A stretch of 64,000 bases of DNA from a virus: the IMG/VR virus record IMGVR_UViG_3300032315_001604, positions 124,001 through 188,000 of that record; one strand, 5' to 3'. The position numbers were made by a program, and so were the translations under genes. A model generated the notes under the pieces. That model saw nothing but the letters and a program-made list of their open reading frames with translations, was not told the DNA's origin and did not search any database. Below are positions 34,646-43,370 of the stretch, in pieces (positions within the stretch are counted from its first letter, which is position 1; each line of letters opens with the position of its first letter).

Positions 34646-37600
34646 ATGAGCAATAGATTTCACAATAAATGGCATAGAAAAAACCATCATACGTATGGAA
34701 ATGCATCAAATCCTGATGCAGCGCATGACCCAATCGCAAGTAAAGATCAACCATTTTTAGGAGAATTTGTTTTACAAGGAGCATTGTGTGCAGTAGCTCC
34801 TATGAGTGCTTTTGCTGGTTATTTTTACTCTAACTTTACAGGTCTTTGTGCATTTGCTGGTTATAGAGCAATTCAAGCAAAGGCTTTTAGCTTTCCAGGC
34901 GGTGATAGCATCGGTCTTCAAGTAGATTCACAAAACATTGCTATCAGTGCTTATGCTCCTTGGGTTGGTTTGAATGTTTATAGCATGACCCATGCAATTT
35001 CTGCTTATGGCAAAGGTCGTGGTGCATTTATTGGTTCTGACATAAAAGGGGCCGAAATTGAAGGTGGATCAATAGGAGCAGAAATTTACAGTGATAATAA
35101 GGCTATTAGTGCTAATGGCTTTTTAATGGGTGCAGAAATTTACAGTAATCGCAGAGCAATTTCTGCATATGGTAGTTATACTGCTGCGGAACTTTATGGA
35201 GCAGTAAGAGCAATATCTGCCATGAGTCCAAATCTAGGCATTGAGGTTTATAGTAATAATAGAGCAATTTCTGCATATGGAACATCAATCGGTTTAGAAA
35301 CAGCAAGTCCACAAGTGGCTTTATCAGCTTATAGTCCAAAAATTGCTATTCGTGCATATGCTCCAATTTATACTCAAAATAGCGATGGTGTTCGTGCATT
35401 AGATGTAAGAGGATTTAGTTTTTTTGATGGAGATGTAACAATTTCAGGAAACTTAACGGCTGCTGGAGCTTTGACATATCTTGATACTAAAGTTCAAATT
35501 ACATCATCTCTTTATGTTAAGAATGAAGGAACGGATACGGCATGTACAGTTATTCAAACTGGAAATGTACCTGTTGCTCATTTTTATGATGATAGCAACT
35601 CGGCATTTTTTATTGATGGAAGTACAACGGCTCCAGGATTTGTTGGAATTAATACCGCAACACCAAATCAAAGATTAACAGTTGTTGGAAATATTTCAGG
35701 TTATAGTGATGAAGTATCATTTAATGCAAGCCGTGCAAGCGGTAGATGGAGTTTTGCTTCTGGTACTAGCAGAGCAACAAACAATCTTAGCAATGCAGAA
35801 GGTTCTTCTACATTAGCTTCTGGAATAGCAAGCCACTCACAAGGTATTAGAGCAGTTGCTTCTGGAGAAGCAAGCCATGCGGCAGGATTTGAAACTTTAG
35901 CTTCTGGACAATACGCTACATCAATAGGAATTGTAACATCTGCCACGACACAATATAGTTTTGCAGGTGGTGTAAACTCTATAGTAAAAGACAGGTATAA
36001 TGGATTTGCGTTTGGTAATACTAATAGAGTGACACACGATTCTGCTGTTGCTCTAGGTGGTAACGCTAACTTAGCTAGTGGTCCTAGAGCACACTCATCT
36101 GGATCATCAGGTTCTATAGCATCTGGATATGAAAGTTATACAGAAGGAACAAGAACAGGTACAGGAAATAGAGTTCCTTTCCAGTCATACAACCCTGTAA
36201 CAAAAACATTTACATTCAGTCCAGCAAATTCAGCACTCTTTTTTGGACAATTTTATGGCAATTTGCAAGTAACTTTAAGAGGTTGCATAACAGGTGGTGG
36301 TCTAGGATCCTTTCACGAAGGAGATTTTTTTGATATTCAAGTACAGCCTAATAGTGAAGCAGCAGTAACACCATTTAACACACTTTCGGCTCTTGGAGTT
36401 TATCCTTTATCTGGTGGAGAAATCACATGGAGTATCGGAAGCGGTAAAGGTTGGATTCAAAATGGCTCTGGTTGGGAAAGTCATGCAGAAGGATACGAAT
36501 CAGTCGCATCTGGTTTTCGTAGCAGTCATGCAGAAGGAGTTAGAACATTAGCAAGGGGGGATAATGGCTCACATTCTGAAGGTTATGAAACGGTTGCTTC
36601 AGGTAGATTTGGATCACACGCAGAAGGATATGAAACAGTAGCTTCTGGATATTATGGAAGTCATGCAGAAGGTGAATTCACAGAGGCTTTTGGAAATTCT
36701 AGTCATGCCGAAGGATCTGGTACAATAGCTGGTGGAGAAGATAGTCATGCGGAAGGACAAAACACATCAGCTTCTGGAATAGCAAGTCATGCAGAAGGAA
36801 ACGGTACAACAGCATCTGGAGATTATAGTCATGCAGAAGGATCTAATACAAGAGCTTCAGGAATAGCAAGCCATGCAGAAAACGCTCTCACATTAGCTTC
36901 TGGAGATGCAAGTCATGCAGAAGGATATCAAACAAGAGCTAGAGGATATGCTTCTCATGCAGCAGGATATAAATCAGAAACTCCATATGATTATTCTTAT
37001 GCATGGTCTGGAGATAACACATTAGTTCGAAATGTATCATCTTCTTTACCAAGACAATATTTTATATATGCTCCAAGCGGAGTATATGTTCCTCTCGGAA
37101 TGGTCGGTATTGGAACAGGAACAGATTATCCTAATAATAATTATGGGTTTCCTCTTACTGTAAACGGTGGAATAAGTTCAAAAGGATTAAGACTCTGGGA
37201 TAATAGTCAATTAATATTTGGATATTATCCATCATCAAATGACGGAGCAGCAATATTTTATCAACCAGAAGCTGCTGATCGTGGAACTTTAACTATTCAA
37301 ACAATAGATAATGCAGATTCTAAAATTGTATTAAGACAATTTGATCAAACATCAACAAACAATTATAATAGATTAATAGTTGGATCAGATGGAAATGTTG
37401 GTATTGGAACAGGAACAGCAACAGCAATAGATACATTTAATACCACGCTTGCGGTATATGGAACATTGAGTTCTTATAATTCTTATGTTGGCGAAAAACT
37501 TTATTTTGGTTCATCTACTACACCAGATGTCAATTTATATAAAAGCGCAGCATCTACTCTTAAAACCGATGATAATTTATTGGTTACAGGAACTGTAAGT

Positions 37601-38050
37601 GCTGTTAATTTTATATCATCAAATGGAATTACACCAGTAGCAGTTTCTATTCCATTTAACTTTAGAGGAGAGTTGGGTACATTGTGGCCTTCTAATTTAA
37701 CAGTTCCATATGGGTATAGATTTGTCATCACAGGCACAGGACCAGTTGCTTTTTTTGAAACAGTAGTTGGAAGTGCTCCAGCAGGTAACTATCCACAAGT
37801 GCAACTTATAAGAACCCCCACAGCAGGAAGCGGTATTGTGACAGGAACATACTTTGGGGATGCAGTATCTACTATCATTGCTGGTGAATTTACAAATAGA
37901 ACTTTTGGTTCACCAACTTCTGTTAGAGCATCAGCACAAGCTGGAGATACGGTTCGCGCACAGATTACTGTAGGCTCAACTATAACAGGATATACAACAT
38001 TATCTGGAAAATTGATATTCAATGGAGTATTAATCCCAACAAACATTTAA
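34646..38050 (+). CDS. Long tail fibre with extensive SHAEG beta-roll repeats
   Basis: An 1134-residue fibre. Residues 40-235 contain repeated AISAYG/GAEIYSN units (about 15 residues each). A shaft with ISGNLTAAG and VGINTATPNQRLTVVG segments is followed by SHAAG/SHSQG repeats (370-430), and a second large array of SHAEG repeats lies at about 608-775. A VGIGT...PLTVNGG segment and a C-terminal jelly-roll-like domain similar in style to the fibre at 6388 complete it. The repeats are trimeric adhesin head modules. No late box or Shine-Dalgarno site is visible in the 73-nt gap before it. Confidence 0.8.
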   Translation: MSNRFHNKWHRKNHHTYGNASNPDAAHDPIASKDQPFLGEFVLQGALCAVAPMSAFAGYFYSNFTGLCAFAGYRAIQAKAFSFPGGDSIGLQVDSQNIAISAYAPWVGLNVYSMTHAISAYGKGRGAFIGSDIKGAEIEGGSIGAEIYSDNKAISANGFLMGAEIYSNRRAISAYGSYTAAELYGAVRAISAMSPNLGIEVYSNNRAISAYGTSIGLETASPQVALSAYSPKIAIRAYAPIYTQNSDGVRALDVRGFSFFDGDVTISGNLTAAGALTYLDTKVQITSSLYVKNEGTDTACTVIQTGNVPVAHFYDDSNSAFFIDGSTTAPGFVGINTATPNQRLTVVGNISGYSDEVSFNASRASGRWSFASGTSRATNNLSNAEGSSTLASGIASHSQGIRAVASGEASHAAGFETLASGQYATSIGIVTSATTQYSFAGGVNSIVKDRYNGFAFGNTNRVTHDSAVALGGNANLASGPRAHSSGSSGSIASGYESYTEGTRTGTGNRVPFQSYNPVTKTFTFSPANSALFFGQFYGNLQVTLRGCITGGGLGSFHEGDFFDIQVQPNSEAAVTPFNTLSALGVYPLSGGEITWSIGSGKGWIQNGSGWESHAEGYESVASGFRSSHAEGVRTLARGDNGSHSEGYETVASGRFGSHAEGYETVASGYYGSHAEGEFTEAFGNSSHAEGSGTIAGGEDSHAEGQNTSASGIASHAEGNGTTASGDYSHAEGSNTRASGIASHAENALTLASGDASHAEGYQTRARGYASHAAGYKSETPYDYSYAWSGDNTLVRNVSSSLPRQYFIYAPSGVYVPLGMVGIGTGTDYPNNNYGFPLTVNGGISSKGLRLWDNSQLIFGYYPSSNDGAAIFYQPEAADRGTLTIQTIDNADSKIVLRQFDQTSTNNYNRLIVGSDGNVGIGTGTATAIDTFNTTLAVYGTLSSYNSYVGEKLYFGSSTTPDVNLYKSAASTLKTDDNLLVTGTVSAVNFISSNGITPVAVSIPFNFRGELGTLWPSNLTVPYGYRFVITGTGPVAFFETVVGSAPAGNYPQVQLIRTPTAGSGIVTGTYFGDAVSTIIAGEFTNRTFGSPTSVRASAQAGDTVRAQITVGSTITGYTTLSGKLIFNGVLIPTNI

Positions 38051-38075
38051 AATACTTTATTTTTTAGGTTTTTCT

Positions 38076-38083
38076 ATTAAGTA
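38076..38083 (+). promoter_or_regulatory. T4-type late promoter box (ATTAAGTA)
   Basis: ATTAAGTA ends 6 nt before the ATG at 38090. Confidence 0.55.
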
Positions 38084-38089
38084 TTAATA

Positions 38090-38764
38090 ATGTTAGAATT
38101 TGGCACAGATATATTATTAAGATCCGCTACAAATAATACAGTATTAACTGGTTATGCTCCTTTTACTTTAAGTATTAATCCATCAGCAATAACTCCCCCA
38201 GTAGGTCGTAAAATTTACAAAATAGAATATATTTTTGATGATTTGGAAACAAAAGTACAATCTTTGTTTATTGCTCCTACAGGTAACACAAATTTAGCTT
38301 TTAATTTTGAAGTTGGTGATCCTAGAAATTATAAACAGAAAAAAACTTTTTATTTACCAAATGTTTATAAAAAAGATTATCAAATTACATCTAAAACATA
38401 TTTTATAGGTGTATCAAATCCAACAACAATTTCTTTTTATCTAAGTTTATCTGCACCAGTAATGGACGGTACATTAAATGGATTTTTTAGTTCTGTAAAT
38501 TTAGTACACAGTAGAATGTTTGGTATAGATAATAATATTTTATATGTATTTGAAACAAAAAATCCTGATTATTTTATACCTGTTATTTTTAATTGGAAAT
38601 CAAGACCTGTTGTACCAGAGCCTATAGTCATTGATGAAGGGTATAGACCATTTAGATTATTTGAACCATACGAAGATCAAAGATCAACAAATATCTATAC
38701 GAATATAGATTTTGTAAACGAACAAGGAAATTATGATGATGCACCTGAATATCCGCATTATTAA
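38090..38764 (+). CDS. Virion-type structural protein, unknown
   Basis: A 224-residue beta-rich protein, Tyr/Asn/Phe-rich like the neighbouring tail proteins. It has a YKIEYIFDDLETKVQSLF segment and an acidic, disordered-looking C terminus (NEQGNYDDAPEYPHY). No family was recognised. It lies between a long fibre and two further tail-type genes and carries a late box. The next gene begins 9 nt after its stop, so it is probably cotranscribed with 38773-39492. A role as a fibre connector or baseplate accessory is possible. Confidence 0.6.
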   Translation: MLEFGTDILLRSATNNTVLTGYAPFTLSINPSAITPPVGRKIYKIEYIFDDLETKVQSLFIAPTGNTNLAFNFEVGDPRNYKQKKTFYLPNVYKKDYQITSKTYFIGVSNPTTISFYLSLSAPVMDGTLNGFFSSVNLVHSRMFGIDNNILYVFETKNPDYFIPVIFNWKSRPVVPEPIVIDEGYRPFRLFEPYEDQRSTNIYTNIDFVNEQGNYDDAPEYPHY

Positions 38765-38772
38765 TTTTATAT

Positions 38773-39492
38773 ATGACTAAATTTGAAAAAAATAATGAAA
38801 TTGGAGAATTGTGGTTAAGAACACCATCAGGTGCAATTTATCCAGCAACTTCCGCATTATCCGCAGTGTATTCAAAATATAAAATTGTAGATAGTACTTT
38901 TTATTCAGAATTATCAAACAACCAAATCAAAAAATTTGATTTTTTCTATGATGTTGTGTTTGTAGAAACAAACTCAGGACATATCTTTGATAAAATAGAA
39001 ATAGTAGATAACCGTATTGTTCCTGTAAATCAGGACAATAGATTTTTTGATACTAGAAATCAACCCGCTTTTCCTGATTATTGGTTAGACGAAACCAATA
39101 AAAAAATATATAATGTAATCAATAAAATTTATAGCTGGACTTTAAGTTCTACACATATAGATGTTATTGTAGAACAGTTTGATATTGTTAGAAATCTTTT
39201 TAGTTTAAAGTTAAATTATCAAATAAATTTAAATTTTGGTCAAAACATATATGGTTCTAAACCAATATTAGAACCACCAAAAATAACATATAATATTGAT
39301 ACTAAAACTTTTAATGTATCATTTATTTTTAGAGGACCAAACAAGGATTTTGGATTAATTAGCACCAACTTAATTAAAGAACAATTTTTAAATGTATCTG
39401 AAGTTTATAGTATTTTGCCGTATACGAGTTCTAAAAATATGACTGTTGATATAATAGAACAAAAAACTTTAGAAACAGATTTTTATAGTTAA
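38773..39492 (+). CDS. Virion-type structural protein, unknown
   Basis: A 239-residue protein with alternating aromatic strands (FDFFYDVVFVET, YQINLNFGQN, FNVSFIFRG). The N terminus (EIGELWLRTPSG, then YPATSALSA) resembles attachment segments of other tail proteins here. It follows 38090-38764 closely and ends 15 nt before the next gene. No motif identifies a function; composition and location suggest a component of the same tail substructure. Confidence 0.6.
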   Translation: MTKFEKNNEIGELWLRTPSGAIYPATSALSAVYSKYKIVDSTFYSELSNNQIKKFDFFYDVVFVETNSGHIFDKIEIVDNRIVPVNQDNRFFDTRNQPAFPDYWLDETNKKIYNVINKIYSWTLSSTHIDVIVEQFDIVRNLFSLKLNYQINLNFGQNIYGSKPILEPPKITYNIDTKTFNVSFIFRGPNKDFGLISTNLIKEQFLNVSEVYSILPYTSSKNMTVDIIEQKTLETDFYS

Positions 39493-39504
39493 GTATTATA
39501 AATA
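39488..39504 (+). promoter_or_regulatory. Paired late promoter boxes (GTTAAGTA and TATAAATA)
   Basis: GTTAAGTA (39488-39495) ends 11 nt before the ATG at 39507. TATAAATA (39497-39504) is only 2 nt before it, so the first is the likelier functional box. Confidence 0.5.
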
Positions 39505-39506
39505 AA

Positions 39507-42500
39507 ATGGAAACTGCTGTAAAAGAATTATCATCAATTTATAGTTACCCTGTTAATTTTTATTTAGCAGGAGATAAATTTGTTTGTAAACAAACACCCT
39601 TTTATTTCAGTAATGATTTTTATTGTAATATTCATTCTTTTTTAAAAGAAGCAGAAGATGTTAAATTTAATAAAAAAACAGGTTTATTTTTAACAAATTT
39701 GTTATCTAGTGTAGAAATTTTTAAAGACAAAGAACTTCCAGCAAATACTGAAAATTTATCTTATATTGAAACACCGATATCACATCCTCTTTTATGGGTT
39801 GTTTCATTATCAGGAACACCACCTTTTAAAAAACTAGCATTATATCCTAAAAAAGATTTTAACGAAAGTGATAAGATTAAGTTTGTCTTTAATGAAGACA
39901 ACACTGTAACTGTTGAATCACAAGAAGGCACGATCTTAACACACAATGATACAGTAGGAACAAATAGTTTATTTTTTACAAATAAAGAAACTCCTATACC
40001 CGCTACACAAAAATTTGATTATTTGTTAAGTGATCAATCAATTATATTATATAAATACGGTTCAAATTATGGAATTACTGTTCGAAAAGGTTCGAATAAT
40101 ATATACGAATTAAGCAGTTCTATACCTAACAGAAACATTCCCACACCACAAGATATAATTTTAAACTTTTTATCATTTAAAAATGAGACATATGAATTTG
40201 ATACAGTAGAAAACAGTTATTTGGTCAGATATGTTTCAAGTCCTTTAATAAGCCAAAAAGATATTACACCAACCGAAGATTCTGCAAAAGAAGCATATAA
40301 TCAAAACTATATGTCTTTATTTCCAGTAGAAAATCCTATCATCGAAAACGAAGTAGCAACATATGATTTACATATACACGGTTTAAAAAATTATCAAACA
40401 CCAGAATATAACTATAGTAAAGGCGCGAAATATATTCCTAGTTCTTCTTCAATTAGAAGATTATATAGAAATATTTTTTCAGGTACTAATCAATTAAAAG
40501 GCAGTGAAAATGTATATTTAGGATATACAACAAACACTTTTGAAAAGGTGTTTGCGCCTGATACGTATACAAGTTTTAGATATCCACCAGTATCAGAAAA
40601 AGTATTTTTACCCTTCTCTGGTTTAATTGAAGATGGATCTTACGCAGGAGAAGTTCCTTATACATCAGATAGAATGTACGTTAAACAAATCAATTATGAG
40701 GAAACAATACCTGGCCAGCCACAACCCGAATCTATAAAAAGACAAAATGGTACATGGTTATGTAGTTGGCTTAATGAAGGTCCATTTGGTCCTCGTTGGT
40801 TAGACCGATATTATAACTCAGCATATTACACAATAGAACAAGCTTTATCAGCTACAACAATGGTTTATAATAAAAAACTAAATCCAAATGTTGATTATGA
40901 AGTATGGGATGAACCAACGACAATGATTTTAGATCCAGGCGTACAATATTCATATTTTAGATCTGGTAAAGAAACATCAAAAGAATTTTTAAAATTTTTA
41001 AATTACGATTTTAATAAACCGTTGGGTGCAAAAGTTTTAGATATTCAAACATACCCTGCATCAGCAACTTATTTAGTAGATCAATCCAATTATAAAAACA
41101 ATGGGTTGCTTTACAATAATAAATCTGAAAACTTAAAAAATTCTTATATACAATTAGACGGTACAAATCATGCAGTTTTTCCAGCTAAAAATATTTTATT
41201 GGAACAAAACTATTTAACGCTTTCTTTATGGTTAAATGTCAATGATTGGTCAAACATCAATGGAGATCAAATTATAGGAAATTATTACGAAAGTGGTTTT
41301 GGATTAATTAACGATTCTGCAATTACTGCGCCAATTTTTACAGTTATTGACAGTACATCAGGAATATTTTATAACTTAAATTATAAAATGATACAAGTAG
41401 ATAACATATCTTTACCTACTGTTGCAAATGCACAAAATTATTTTGTGCAAAGGTTATCTGATTATAGCTATTGGATTGTAGATGCATATAACAGAGTATT
41501 AAGAAAATATACGGTAGAAGGCAAAGTTCTTTATGAAACAACAGTACCAGACTTTAGAATAACATATATAGATCAAATCGAAATTGATTCTAAAGAAAAC
41601 TTATATCTTTTTGATGTTAAAAGAAGCCGAATCGCTGTTGTTAATACTTTGGGAGTTGCATTTAGTTCGATACAAATAGGGTCAGAATATAAAAGAATTG
41701 AAATAAACTTAAACAATGCAATTATTCCTTCTTATGGAAACTGTTCTTGTATAGATAATGATAACAATTTATGGGAAGTTGTTGGTGGCAATCTTTACAA
41801 AAATAGAAATATATATGCAAATTTAGGACCGATGCAGCAAATTACGTGTGATACAAGCAATAATCTATGGCTTGTTCATCAAAAAGATAAACTTACAAAA
41901 TTCAATATAAATACAGACAGATTCGAATTTACCAAAAGTATAGGAACCAACAGTTTAATCGATGACGAATGTTTTGATTTTACAAATCAGTTTAGATTTT
42001 TAAACTTTATTAAAGCACCAAAGACAGGGGTTGAATGTAATCCAACCAACGAAAAAACTCAAGACTTGGCGATATTCATAGATGATTGGGATAAACAAGC
42101 TTACCTTCTTACAGATGAAGGTCTTTTAGCATCAAAATTGAATTTAAATGCATTGTTCACAACAAATTTAAATGAAATACAAGTACAAAGATCGTTTAAA
42201 GCAAACGGAGATTTTACGGGTTATCAATATCTTAGAAAATTTGGAAGATCTAATAAAAATTTAAGTTGGAAATTTAAAATTGCCGATATTAATGGACAAA
42301 GAAGCCAATTGCTTAGTTTAAGTTCTAACGTTCAAAATCTTCCTGATGGTTGGCATAATTTTGTTTTTAATTTTGATAGCGAAAAAGGTACAGCTAAATT
42401 CTATATCGATACATTTTTAGTAAATAGTGTTTCATTCGAAAAGAATAGATATCAGTTATATTACGATTATCGATCATCTATTCTTTTGGGCGCATCAAAT

Positions 42501-42878
42501 ATCAAAAACACAACATTAAACGATTTAATTAAAATCGATGATGCATATAAATTTGTTGGATTAGTAGGTCCAATTATGATGTATTCTAAATCTTTAACAA
42601 AAGGTGAAATAGAACAAATTTATTATTCTTCTGAGTTTTCTATACCAAGAGGACCGTTAAAATGGAATGTTAATATAGGAGAAAGAAACTACATAGAAGA
42701 AATTGAACATTGGTTCCAAATGCAATTACCATCAAACAAAAGCAAATACTTTAACATAAACATTCACAATTTACCTGCTAATGATGAAGTTAAACAAGCG
42801 ATAGAAACGGCTATAAAAAACAATATAGCTAAAATTAGCCCTGCTTATACTAGCTTGTATAAAATTAATTGGTTATAA
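39507..42878 (+). CDS. Virion adhesin: LamG-like fold split by an NHL propeller
   Basis: An 1123-residue protein. After 500 residues of beta-rich tail-type sequence, a concanavalin/LamG-like domain begins (about 510-625: YIQLDGTNHAVF, LTLSLWLNVNDW). It is interrupted by an NHL-type propeller (about 628-875: QIEIDSKENLYLFDVKRS, CIDNDNNLWEVVGG). It then resumes at about 910-1040 (LPDGWHNFVFNFDSEKGTAK, FYIDTFLV, GLVGPIMMYSKSLTKGEIEQ), the classic LamG C-terminal strands. LamG domains bind glycans or proteins, so a receptor-binding function is inferred. A propeller nested inside a LamG fold is unusual. Confidence 0.65.
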   Translation: METAVKELSSIYSYPVNFYLAGDKFVCKQTPFYFSNDFYCNIHSFLKEAEDVKFNKKTGLFLTNLLSSVEIFKDKELPANTENLSYIETPISHPLLWVVSLSGTPPFKKLALYPKKDFNESDKIKFVFNEDNTVTVESQEGTILTHNDTVGTNSLFFTNKETPIPATQKFDYLLSDQSIILYKYGSNYGITVRKGSNNIYELSSSIPNRNIPTPQDIILNFLSFKNETYEFDTVENSYLVRYVSSPLISQKDITPTEDSAKEAYNQNYMSLFPVENPIIENEVATYDLHIHGLKNYQTPEYNYSKGAKYIPSSSSIRRLYRNIFSGTNQLKGSENVYLGYTTNTFEKVFAPDTYTSFRYPPVSEKVFLPFSGLIEDGSYAGEVPYTSDRMYVKQINYEETIPGQPQPESIKRQNGTWLCSWLNEGPFGPRWLDRYYNSAYYTIEQALSATTMVYNKKLNPNVDYEVWDEPTTMILDPGVQYSYFRSGKETSKEFLKFLNYDFNKPLGAKVLDIQTYPASATYLVDQSNYKNNGLLYNNKSENLKNSYIQLDGTNHAVFPAKNILLEQNYLTLSLWLNVNDWSNINGDQIIGNYYESGFGLINDSAITAPIFTVIDSTSGIFYNLNYKMIQVDNISLPTVANAQNYFVQRLSDYSYWIVDAYNRVLRKYTVEGKVLYETTVPDFRITYIDQIEIDSKENLYLFDVKRSRIAVVNTLGVAFSSIQIGSEYKRIEINLNNAIIPSYGNCSCIDNDNNLWEVVGGNLYKNRNIYANLGPMQQITCDTSNNLWLVHQKDKLTKFNINTDRFEFTKSIGTNSLIDDECFDFTNQFRFLNFIKAPKTGVECNPTNEKTQDLAIFIDDWDKQAYLLTDEGLLASKLNLNALFTTNLNEIQVQRSFKANGDFTGYQYLRKFGRSNKNLSWKFKIADINGQRSQLLSLSSNVQNLPDGWHNFVFNFDSEKGTAKFYIDTFLVNSVSFEKNRYQLYYDYRSSILLGASNIKNTTLNDLIKIDDAYKFVGLVGPIMMYSKSLTKGEIEQIYYSSEFSIPRGPLKWNVNIGERNYIEEIEHWFQMQLPSNKSKYFNINIHNLPANDEVKQAIETAIKNNIAKISPAYTSLYKINWL

Positions 42879-42879
42879 T

Positions 42880-42887
42880 TATAAATA
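42880..42887 (+). promoter_or_regulatory. T4-type late promoter box (TATAAATA)
   Basis: A perfect TATAAATA ends 9 nt before the ATG at 42897. Confidence 0.65.
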
Positions 42888-42896
42888 TAACATATC

Positions 42897-43370
42897 ATGA
42901 ATAATAGCGATAGCAATATTAGTATAACATTTATATCTAACCAAGTTGAAAGTACTTTAGATTCAACAAGAAATTTCGGAATATTTTTAAATAAGTCATT
43001 ATCTATAATTAAAATGTGTCATTGGTATACAGAAGATTATAATGCACATAAAATACTTGGAAAAGTTTATGATAATCTTTCAGATCTTTTTGATTCATTA
43101 CAAGAAGAAATTATTGGAACATCCAAACAACAAGGAAAACCATTTCCTGAAATTTTTATAGAAATAGATTTAGAAAATATACAAAACTACAGACCCGTAG
43201 AAGGTATCAATATGCAATCTTATTATAAAGCAAGTCAAGCTATTATAACGACATTAACATGTCAAGAAATGACAGCTTATACATCATCCGTAATATCAGG
43301 TATAAACAATACAAAAGAAGAAATTATTTCGGTATTAAACAATGCTAACTATTTGTTAGCTATGATTTAA
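42897..43370 (+). CDS. Dps/ferritin-like helical protein
   Basis: A 157-residue protein, mostly helical. A KMCHWYTEDYNAHKILGKVYD helix is followed by LSDLFDSLQEEIIG, giving His42-Trp43, His51, Asp63, Asp66 and Glu70/Glu71. This HW...H...D...E spacing is the signature of Dps ferroxidase sites. Several phages encode a ferritin-like protein of this size (DUF5856 type). Dps proteins sequester iron and protect or bind DNA. Here the gene has a late box and lies among virion genes, so it could be packaged or act late in infection. The fold call is from spacing only. Its stop is interlocked with the convergent adhesin gene. Confidence 0.55.
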   Translation: MNNSDSNISITFISNQVESTLDSTRNFGIFLNKSLSIIKMCHWYTEDYNAHKILGKVYDNLSDLFDSLQEEIIGTSKQQGKPFPEIFIEIDLENIQNYRPVEGINMQSYYKASQAIITTLTCQEMTAYTSSVISGINNTKEEIISVLNNANYLLAMI

